This document shows, one piece after another, positions 1 to 9,418 of a stretch of 64,000 nt of DNA. Within the stretch, counting starts at the first letter, position 1, and each line of letters begins with the position of its first letter. This DNA comes from Botrytis cinerea B05.10 (Eukaryota; Ascomycota; Leotiomycetes; Helotiales; Sclerotiniaceae), in assembly GCF_000143535.2 (NCBI RefSeq), contig NC_037319.1, positions 1,302,001 through 1,366,000 of the forward strand. The letters are read 5' to 3'. A model generated the notes under the pieces. That model saw nothing but the letters and a program-made list of their open reading frames with translations, was not told the DNA's origin and did not search any database. The position numbers were made by a program, and so were the translations under genes.

Positions 1-45
1 AATGAGTCCTCCCCCTCGACGTTTTTGGATTTCTCTTTCTTCTTC

Positions 46-145
46 GGCATAGAGTGATTCAATTTTTTATCTCGTACGTCTTTTTTTCCACTCCGCGGGG
101 TAGAAAAAAAGACATACGAGATAAGAATTTGGATCGTTTTATGCT
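46..145 (+). repeat. Long imperfect foldback (43-nt arms, 14-nt loop)
   Basis: Bases 46-88 are complementary to 103-145 with a 14-nt loop at 89-102. Read as plus-strand RNA there are 35 Watson-Crick pairs, six G-U pairs and only two mismatches (63/128 and 77/114). The inner 22 bp (67-88 with 103-124) contain a single mismatch. On the opposite strand the six wobble pairs become A-C mismatches, so the plus-strand transcript folds better. It may be a small-RNA precursor, a decayed miniature inverted-repeat element, or a simple foldback. Confidence 0.75.
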
Positions 146-365
146 CGGCTGGCGAAGACGGAATTCTCTACCTGTACGCGGTGCCGGCTACGAACCTGAA
201 TTAATTCACGATTATATTCAGAGCCAGAGAGATACGCATTATATAAAATCGTTTGAGAGTTCATTTGTCCTACACCGGGCTATAGAAGAATACTTAAAGT
301 GGAAGTGCCCTCAAGGACGTTTAGTATATTTGGATGTAGAAAGGTCCTCGTGTGAACTTAGGTGA
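54..365 (+). other. Doubtful short reading frame, possibly the 3' end of a decayed or truncated gene
   Basis: The frame is open from near the left edge to a TGA at 363-365. Its first 30 codons overlap the foldback at 46-145, so that part is unlikely to be ordinary protein sequence. The first ATG in frame is at 141, giving about 74 residues ending in CELR. From there the composition looks protein-like, with a stretch PELIHDYIQSQ and later GRLVYLDVER, but I do not recognise a family. It could be the last exon of a gene that runs off the left edge, a relic inside a repeat, or chance. No function is proposed. Confidence 0.2.
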
Positions 366-870
366 TTGGATTCAATTCAATAACCGCTGTATTACTTAAG
401 CGAATGCGAAAGAGACTAGCTCTTTCAGTAGCCTTTATTTAAAGCTTACTATTTCCTGCACAATAGCTAGCTCATTAGACAGAATGCATCCACATCCTTC
501 TCATACAAATAGTCCCAAAAGTTTTTTCAACCGAGTCAGCGGACAATGTGTTGGAAGCCTCCCAAGTTTTCAATCATAATCCAACCTCAAATGGTAATTC
601 TTTACTGTGGTGTATCTCTAAATAGTGTATTATGATAAATCTCAAGTGAATCATGTTGTGTTCCGCGAATATGAGCTTTCAAACTCTAGCTTCCCAGTGC
701 TTATTCCTCAATGATCTTTCCCCATCGAGATCTATGACTTTCGGCTTCTCGTTCCCTTTCGTTCCGGTTTCCACCACAGGAAAAGGAAGGAAGTAGCGGA
801 ATGCACATCTAGCTCAAGTCTGGCTGGATTGACTTGAGACCTAATTCAAACACTTTGAAATCCCCAAGAA

Positions 871-1259
871 TTGACAGTCAAAATTTGAGTGGTTAGTCTG
901 ATTTCGTCTGACATACCAGAAGATTTCAAGCTTGAAAGTTTAGAGTTGCAAATATCAAGCAGACGTCTGCATGTGATTTCTGTCATTGTCAGAAATAACA
1001 AGGTAGCAATTTGAATTCACCAATGCCATTAAACCACATGAGTTTATTTATTATTTTACAGCCGCCATATCGACATTTACTCTTTCAGAGATTTCTCTCA
1101 CATATTCACCCGTTTAATAACTTGAATTGACCATTGACATACGAAAATCGAATAGACAAGCAGAAAGTGAGTGTAAATCTTGAATTGACTGTCAATTTGC
1201 AACCTTAAGTAGTTAGTCTAATGCATCTGACCTATCAGAATATTTCAAGCTTGAAAGTT
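871..1259. repeat. Pair of diverged direct repeats (871-940 and 1185-1259)
   Basis: Two roughly 70-nt segments share the same order of blocks: an 11-nt quasi-palindrome (TTGACAGTCAA in the first, TTGACTGTCAA in the second), then GTTAGTCT, then an ATCTGAC/GTCTGAC-like block, then a perfect palindrome TTTCAAGCTTGAAA. The spacer between copies is about 245 nt. No coding capacity is associated with them. Confidence 0.55.
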
Positions 1260-1581
1260 CCTCTTAGTCGACTATTCACTTTAACGACCTGGCCATATAC
1301 TAATTTTAAAACGCAAATTGGCTACAGTTCACCTTTCAACCTGGTGATCTGTCCGTCGTCTATTATTTGGTCCCAAATCGGCTAAAGCTGAAATTCTAGT
1401 CGAGTGATCTTTTTGACTAGCTTCCAAAGTTTCGTGTATATATTCTTCGCACTCCCTCGTCATTTTCCATTTTTTTTTTCTCTTCTTCTCCAGAGCACAA
1501 GTTGTGGTTTAAGTCACCATCGTACATAGTTCACTGCCTTGCTCTTCCCGGGTAATCTTCTCCCTTCGTTGGTAGCCTGTA

Positions 1582-1962
1582 CTATACCTTTCTGCTGAAA
1601 CCACTTCCTTTTTTCAATGACCTCGACCCTTCGGGGAGAGATAGAGGAACGAAGCGGTATCAGTAGAAACGTATAGATCACTTTTCTGATTGAAACCCGC
1701 CTTTTTCAATGACCTCATCCTTTCGGGGAGAGATAGAGAAAGGATGCGGTTTCGACAGAAAAGTGAACAGAGCTACGAACGACGGCGGAATCTTACTTGG
1801 GGGAGGGAAGACAGCGAACTATGGCGATGGCGACTTAAATTTACAACTGTGTTCCGTGACCTGGGTCATCACGACTCGCTCTTTTTCTTTCTCAAATGAT
1901 TCTAAACCCTTCGGGGCGCTGGTGATGCAAAGAAATATAGAGTGGAGTACGTGATGGCCCAG
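1582..1962 (+). repeat. Three consecutive hairpins with a shared UUCG-type core
   Basis: Hairpin 1 pairs 1582-1602 with 1656-1676 (18 Watson-Crick pairs, one G-U, two mismatches). Hairpin 2 pairs 1679-1688 perfectly with 1756-1765, continues through GAAACC 1692-1697 with GGTTTC 1748-1753, and has an inner stem 1716-1724 with 1738-1746. Hairpin 3 pairs 1861-1873 with 1950-1962 (12 Watson-Crick pairs plus one G-U) and continues less perfectly inward. Each carries CCC or CCT, then TTCG, then GGG near its centre (1627-1636, 1719-1728, 1907-1916). Copies 1 and 2 also share TTTTTCAATGACCTC and GGGGAGAGATAGAG. The outer stems differ in sequence between copies yet each is self-complementary. Function unknown. 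Confidence 0.65.
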
Positions 1963-4208
1963 AGTTGCGTTTGGTCGATTTCATGAGATCACATGACCAC
2001 CCGTGATCTTACAGCAAATATGCATTCAAACTCTATGGTTGGTATGAGAGAATTCTATGCCTTTTGCGATTCATCATTACTTCTATTATTGATAGCTGTA
2101 CCTCGATATTTCTACCTAGGTGTTTCATACTCTGGAAGCATGTGATAAATTGCTTGGGAAGTCTTCTCAAATCACATTCTACGCAGTGTGTAAACCATCA
2201 CATTTTTGAAGATTTGAGAGCATGAGACATGGATAAAACAATACCTAGCGGTATTATTGTTGCTATTTCATTTGCTACCTGTGAAATGCATTGCATCCAG
2301 GTGTGATATTGTTACTGAAAGTTCCACCAACCTGTCTACTTCTATGTTCTTCCATGATACTCTTTAATGGTGTCCCTCTACCGGTACCGTCTTTCCCAAT
2401 AAATTACAGTGCAGTGCTATGCCACAACGACTCGAGACCACAGTATGTTAATCGTGGCTTCTCATCAATCTCACATAGACGACTCTACAATCCCTAGTTT
2501 ACGAATACTTTCCAAACTATCAAACTCACTCTTATATCGAGAGATAACCCACGCTCTCAAGCTCTCACCTTTTCAATACAGCTCTATATCAACCCTCATC
2601 CACATTAACTACCTTTCATAATTACACACCAACTCACGTTCGAAGCCTAATTATTGCTCCCGGAAGTCGCTTCTGAATGACAACCTAACAGCAACTTCCG
2701 GTTATACCAAACTACCAATAGTAGCATCATATTTGATATTTTCCACATGCAGGGAAACTCCCGGTCTCGTGTATTTTGTTGATCTGAGCATCTGAGCATC
2801 TGATGAACATGAAGCAATGCATTTGATACATATAAAAGTATGAGGTAGGTCTAAGTAGAATGTCATTGGTGGTTATTTAGAAAGTAAGAATTCGGACGGT
2901 ACAGTCTAGGTGTCCAAGATTCCCCTAAGGGGCCAGAAAGAACAGAAAGCCTTTAAGATTGAATTGGACAACCAAATATAAAGAGGAACTGGCTAGGAAA
3001 GAAAGACCATAGAGGTTGGACTTGCCTCCATATGGATGGCAAAAACAGTACACCAAATCACGCAAGTATAATCGTGCATCGAAAACACCTTGTATTTCAA
3101 TACGTGATGATCATATTCATATTCAAATACATATAATGACAGATCTAAGACTTAGGAACATAGGTTCGTAGCTTTTCATTCGAAAAATCGATTCGTTGAT
3201 CTGATATTGAATACTACATAGCTAGTTAGCTAGCTATCTATATGTGAAAAGAGTCCTGCTGGAGCTTGCTTACCTAATCCCACTTGCTCCTTCTCAGTGG
3301 GGCACTGCAACAACAAAAGAAAACAAGTGGCAAATCCAATGAAAGAGTAAAAATTCCTCTTAAAAGAGCAGCAAGTACAAATGCGAGATGGAAGTAGTAA
3401 CCAAGTAGACTGTAGATACGAGAATCTTCTCCAGCTTTCGTACACAATTTACACTTACTTCAAGTACTGTTCTTTTATGAAATTGATATTGAGATTGATC
3501 GTCATGTGACACTGTACGCCTGAGGCACAAGCCACGCTTCGGTAAACTTTTAGCGTCAAAAATGCATCTGGCGTGCTGAAATTTTCGCGTTCCTGTAAGT
3601 TACGAACCACCGACCGCAAAAGCAGCAAAGCAAAGCAAAGCACTGCCTTGTCTTCACAACCGCACCTTTGCGCTTCTCCATCGACCACAGTAAATAACTC
3701 TACGACCGATGAACAGTCGCCAATCCCCCTCATCCCCCCTTTAGTTCAACGATATCAATTTTTAATTCCAATCCAAACACAATTTTTGATTCTCTACGGT
3801 CTTCGTTTGCGTAAAGAAATAATTCCCACTTATTCCAATTACAATCCCCAATTTTCCCATTTGTGATCATCGGCTTCTCTTTTGGGTCCATCAATTTTGT
3901 ATCAACTTTATCAAGAGAAGCATCGCGCCAAGTTGTTGCTTCTATCAAAAAGTCGTTCAACATCAACACCAGACGCGCCCATTCATTTGGTCCCGCGATA
4001 ACACTCGCCTTTCCGCTTTATCGACGTGTTCACTCATTGTCAAATCATCGTGGGCTTGATCAACACTTCTGATTAAACCATACGCGCCTCAACACAACAT
4101 TTTACCTCATGCGCAAGGCTACCTTTTGATATGTTCTAAAGCTTACCTTGATATCAACAACCACACTCCGACGTTCACTTCACACGCATTCGTTTCCCCC
4201 CCGCCACC

Positions 4209-7200
4209 ATGGCTTCTACAATCCAAAACGCGCCGGCTACTCAACAGCCTGGTTCATCTATGTCCAATGACATGAACCCGCAGATACAAGCTCTGTTACA
4301 GGTAACTCCCCCTCGCACCCTAGGTCTTGGGAATTATGTTCTCGGTACACCCTATCATTTTATAGCTTGCTAACTTGTTGGTTTTTAACAGAGATACAAA
4401 CAAATGAAAGATCAGGGCGTGTCAGAAAAAGATCCCGAATTCATAAAAGTTCACCAAACTCTTTCGACCTTTCGCATGCACCGACAGAAAGCTGCATTTG
4501 CACAACAGCAACAACAACAACAGATGATGCAACAGCAGCAACAGCAACAACAAAATGCAAATAGTATCGCGGCAAATGGTTCGAATCTACCCCGACCTCC
4601 ATCTACCTCGAGCTCTGTCTCCGGCGCACAAATACCGGCTACATCCTCACTTGGTCCTTCGGCGATCCCCGCTACTGCAGCAAGCTCTGCCGCGTCTAAG
4701 GTAGTCGCTGGATCCCAGAAACCATCTGGGAGTGCTGGCTATTTCTCGCCAGATCAATTGGCCATGCTAAAGCACCAGATTTATGCATTTAAGTGTCTGT
4801 CAAAGAACTTGGGAATTCCAGCGCAAACTCAGCAACATTTATTTGCATCCCAAAAGAAGCTACCTGTGCCAACCGAACAAGTGCTGGCTACTCCTCAACA
4901 GCCTGGCGAGGACGCTCAGTCCACCGTCAATGGAGTAGAAAGTGCCGTCGTTCAAAAAGTCGACAAACCCAAAATTCACGAGTATACCGGATTTCAAGAC
5001 CCGCGTGAGGGACTTTTGAAACAAATTAGCTATGGTACGCATAAGCTTCGACAGAAGCGACCCATAATTCCATCTATCTTTCCAACTGGCGTCAATATTG
5101 AAGAGCTTCGTCAAAGACGCGCCGACATTATTCACAATCGCATGAATGCGAGACTCAATGAATTGAGATCATTGCCTGCAAATATTGCACATCTGGATGC
5201 ACGTGATGATGATATGGTGCCAGATGACTCTCTCAGGCGCAAGGCTTTGATCGAGATGAAGATGTTAGCATTGTACGATAAACAGAAGACATTGCGTGAG
5301 AAAATTGGCAGACAAATGGTCCAATACGACAATCTAGCGATGACGGCCAACAGAAGCATGTATCGTCGCATGAAGAAACAATCACTCAGGGAAGCTAGAA
5401 TTACCGAAAAGTTGGAGAAGCAGCAGCGCGACGCTCGTGAAACTCGGGAGAAGAAGAAGCACACTGATTATCTACAAACTGTCCTTAATCATGCTCGTGA
5501 GGTCAACTTAGCTGGCCAGAACCAGAGACAGAAGATGGTCAAACTGGGCCGTATGATGGTGACTCAGCATCAGAATATCGAAAAGGAAGAACAAAAACGC
5601 ATCGAGCGAACAGCAAAGCAACGTCTCGCAGCTTTGAAATCGAACGACGAGGAGGCATACCTGAAATTGTTGGATCAAGCAAAGGATACTCGTATCACTC
5701 ACTTGCTCAGACAAACAGATGGTTTCTTGTCTCAACTTGCTGCATCCGTCAAGGAGCAACAACGAAAAGCAGCCGAACGTTATGGTGATGACTTTGAGGA
5801 GGACGAGTCCGAAGACGATGATGAGGAAGAACAAGACACTCGCAAGATCGATTACTACGCTGTCGCCCATCGTATTAAAGAAGAAGTCAACAAACAGCCT
5901 AGTATTCTTGTCGGTGGTACTCTAAAGGAGTACCAATTGAAGGGTTTGCAGTGGATGATTTCACTGTACAACAATAATTTGAACGGTATTTTAGCAGATG
6001 AGATGGGTCTCGGTAAAACCATTCAAACCATCAGTTTGCTTACATATTTGATCGAGGTCAAAAAACAGAACGGTCCTTTCCTTGTTATTGTTCCGTTGAG
6101 TACCCTGACCAATTGGACTCTTGAGTTCGAAAAGTGGGCTCCAGCTATCGGAAAGATTGTTTATAAAGGTCCCCCAAACACAAGAAAGCAGCAGCAAAAC
6201 CACCTTCGTTATGGAAACTTCCAAGTACTTTTGACTACTTACGAATACATCATCAAGGACAGACCAATTCTGAGCAAGATCAAATGGGTGCACATGATTA
6301 TCGATGAAGGTCATCGTATGAAGAACTCACAGTCGAAGCTCAGTGCTACTCTCACACAGTACTACACTACCCGCTATCGTCTTATTCTCACCGGTACCCC
6401 GCTCCAGAACAATTTGCCAGAACTTTGGGCATTGCTCAATTTCGTTCTACCAACCATCTTTAAGTCTGTGAAATCTTTCGATGAATGGTTCAATACTCCT
6501 TTTGCCAACACTGGTGGTCAAGACAAGATGGAGCTTACTGAAGAAGAACAGATTCTTGTTATTAGACGTCTCCACAAAGTTTTGCGACCTTTCTTACTTC
6601 GTCGTCTTAAGAAGGATGTCGAAAAGGACCTTCCAGACAAGACCGAGAAGGTTATCAAGTGTAAATTTTCGGCTTTGCAAGCCCGTCTCTACAAACAAAT
6701 GGTTACACATAACAAGCTAGTTGTAAGTGATGGAAAGGGAGGCAAGACCGGAGCTAGAGGTTTGAGCAACATGATCATGCAGTTGCGAAAACTTTGTAAC
6801 CATCCTTTCGTGTTCCGCGAAGTTGAAGATCAAATGAATCCAACGGGCTACATTAATGATTCTTTGTGGCGAAGTGCAGGAAAATTTGAGTTGCTCGACC
6901 GCATCTTGCCAAAGTATCAAGCAACTGGACACAGAGTTCTGATGTTCTTCCAAATGACGGCCATCATGGACATTATGGGAGAATTCCTAGATTACAGAGG
7001 CATTAAATTCATGAGATTGGATGGTACGACTAAATCTGATGATCGTTCTCTTCTTCTCAAGGAGTTCAATGCACCAAACTCTGAATACTTTTGTTTCTTG
7101 CTGTCAACTCGTGCAGGAGGTCTTGGTCTTAATTTGCAGACTGCTGACACTGTAATCATCTACGATTCGGATTGGAATCCCCATCAAGATTTACAGGCCC

Positions 7201-8648
7201 AGGATCGTGCCCATCGTATCGGTCAAAAGAACGAAGTTCGTATCCTTCGACTCATCAGTTCCAACTCGGTCGAGGAGAAAATCTTGGAAAGAGCAAAGTT
7301 CAAGCTTGATATGGATGGCAAGGTCATTCAAGCTGGTAGATTCGACAACAAATCATCCGAGACTGATCGTGACGCGATGCTTAGAGTTATGTTGGAAACT
7401 GCCGAAGCCGCTGAGTCTATGGAGCAGGACGACATGGATGATGAAGAGCTTAACGAGATTTTAGCACGCTCTGACGAGGAAATTGTTAAGTTCCGAGAAA
7501 TGGACGAGGAAAGGAACAAGCATCTTTTATACGGCAACAATCCTCAAAGCAAGCGTATCCCTCGTCTCATGGCAGAAAGTGAACTTCCTGAGATATACAT
7601 GTCTGATGGAAACCCTATATCTGACGAGCCAGAGGCACCGGTGGGTCGTGGCCAAAGAGAGCGCACACGTGTCAAGTATGATGATGGCCTCACAGAGGAG
7701 CAATGGACCATGGCCGTGGATGATGATGAGGATTCACCAGAAGCAGCAGCAGCCCGTAAAGCAGCTAGAGCAGATCGTCGTGAACGAAACAAGAAGAGAA
7801 AGGCAGGTCAATTGAACGGACCTCTTTCACCAGCTGGTAGTCGTGATAGCTCCGAAGATCCCGAACCTGAGCCTGAGCCTGAGCCGACACCCAAGAAGGG
7901 ACGTGGACGCAAGGCAGGCTTTAAGGTCGAGAAGCGTAAGGCTGACGAGTTTGACGAGGAACCACCTCCAAAGCGAAAGCGTGGTGGTCCTGGTCGCCCA
8001 CCAAGAATCCCCAATGGAGATATCTTGACGCCCAAAACTCGAGTGACTCTTCAGGCCAGTTTGAAGATAGTCTTTGATCATCTGATGCACCTAAAATCTT
8101 TACCTGAATCTCCAGACTCACAAGGAGAGCAAACAGCACGCGAGATTATATTCCCATTTGTTTCTTTGCCGTCGAAGAAAGATTTCCCAGATTACTATGT
8201 GATTATCAAGGAACCAATCGCCATGAAGCTCATTGAAAAGAAAATCAACAAGAGAGAATACAGCAGTCTCCAGGATTTCAAGAAAGATATCGATACCCTC
8301 TGCACCAATGCTAAGACATATAACGAAGATGGGAGCTTGATCTATGTCGATGCTGTTGCGATCAGCGTAAGTTCAATCGATTTTCACACTTGTGGCAGTA
8401 CTAACAAACAATAGGAGGAATGTGAATCTCGCATTCAAGACGAAATAAACGAGCATCCGGAACTTGGTCCTGAGGGCGACGAAACTTCACGCAATGGCGG
8501 TTCAACGGCTCCTACTACGAGTGCTGGGACTCCCATCCCAGCACCCGGACCGAGCACAAAGTTGAAGCTTACATTTAACAAGCAGCCGGCCAATGCCAGA
8601 AGTAGTAGTATGCAAACTGATGACGACGATGACGATGATGATGAGTAG
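4209..8648 (+). CDS. SNF2: SNF2/STH1-family ATP-dependent chromatin remodelling helicase (SWI/SNF or RSC motor)
   Basis: Three exons: 4209-4301, 4392-8366 and 8415-8648, all in phase 0, giving 1433 residues. The ATG sits in CCGCCACCATGG, a textbook-strong start context. Visible in order: a poly-Gln tract near residues 68-85, a QLQ-type segment (FSPDQLAMLKHQ, about 148-172), an HSA-like basic helix (about 365-435), the SNF2 ATPase with DEMGLGKT (about residue 566) and DEGH (669), the helicase C-terminal half with STRAGGLGLNLQ and QAQDRAHRIGQ, an SnAC-like segment, AT-hook-like GRGRK and GRPPR, and a C-terminal bromodomain (about 1250-1370; PDYYVIIKEPI). This domain set is that of the motor subunit that slides or ejects nucleosomes. 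Fungal SNF2 and STH1 are hard to separate by eye; the terminal bromodomain and length fit either. The last 11 codons are mostly Asp. Confidence 0.96.
4501..4553 (+). repeat. CAA/CAG microsatellite coding for poly-Gln in SNF2
   Basis: An almost uninterrupted run of CAA and CAG codons, broken by one ATGATG (Met-Met), lies inside exon 2 of the SNF2 gene. Such tracts vary in length between strains by replication slippage. It lies before the QLQ segment and outside every catalytic domain. Confidence 0.8.
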
Positions 8649-9418
8649 ACACTCATACATGAGATTCATTGGGATTTACGATGGAAGGAGGTGTAAGGGG
8701 CTTGGTGGGTTACTTATTCTCGCACGTATATTCCGTGCATGTTTTTTTTTTAGTGGCGTTTGCATCACATGGAAAGGAGTTACTTGGAGGGAAGAAATAT
8801 ATTTGCGCATTTGACGCGAAGGCATGACAAAGGCTTCTCAGAAGCTTTTTGGTTTTATCAAAAGGCGTATGCCTAAAATGTATTTTATTAGAGTGAAAGA
8901 GATGCATGAGAGATAATTCCATAGTACTAGTCTATTGACAGAAATCAAAAAATTTGTACAAAGTCATTGTTTTAATGAAAATCTTCATAGCTCAATGCAT
9001 GTTATATTGCAAAGAAGGTAGTAAATAATTCACTGTCTGAAACTCCCATTGACAGCTAAATCGTGGTGTTGTTAAACCGTGTTGGGACTAGCGCTAATAT
9101 TTACAGATAAATGTCCGTGCTTTATTTATAGCGTTGTCCTGAATACCCATATTCCAAGGCTTTCAGTTTTATCATCTGCAGTACTTTAGCATTGCATACG
9201 GCAGAACAGAATACTATCAGCTTCAGGTTGACTTATCTTGCGTTTTCCTCGATTATAGGCGCGAAACATTCAACCTTGCAGATGCTGATATTCTGAACTC
9301 GATGAATCTCTAACTTAACAAGCTGATCCTCGACGCGACTTTCTCCAACTCTTCAGTTGCGCCAATTGTCCAGGCTCTTCCAAATACTCACCAACGCGCA
9401 GGATAATAAGCCAACATT
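8649..9418. other. Intergenic: SNF2 3' UTR and CTR9 promoter
   Basis: 770 bp between two same-strand genes, with no credible coding sequence. A small perfect hairpin (GCTTCT-c-AGAAGC, near 8835) followed by a T run lies in the SNF2 3' UTR. The CTR9 side is pyrimidine-rich close to the start codon. Confidence 0.6.

Larger units (their letters stand above)
1..4208. other. Gene-poor, hairpin-rich intergenic region upstream of SNF2
   Basis: No open reading frame here resembles a known protein family and none has a convincing start plus splice pattern. The region holds a long foldback at 46-145, two diverged direct repeats at 871-940 and 1185-1259, three consecutive hairpins at 1582-1676, 1679-1765 and 1861-1962, and a weaker foldback near 2120-2232. 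The last several hundred bases before 4209 are pyrimidine-rich and presumably contain the SNF2 promoter and 5' UTR. A short reading frame at 54-365 is listed separately as a doubtful fragment. Confidence 0.6.

Noticed and set aside
1582..1765. Hammerhead, twister or HDV-like ribozyme, or C/D snoRNA, for the tandem hairpins
   Set aside because: Conserved cores of these classes (CUGANGA with GAAA; twister loops; RUGAUGA with CUGA at proper ends) are not present on either strand.
8815..8865. GCTTCT-AGAAGC hairpin and T run as a bacterial-type terminator
   Set aside because: This is a eukaryotic 3' UTR; factor-independent terminators of this form are not expected.
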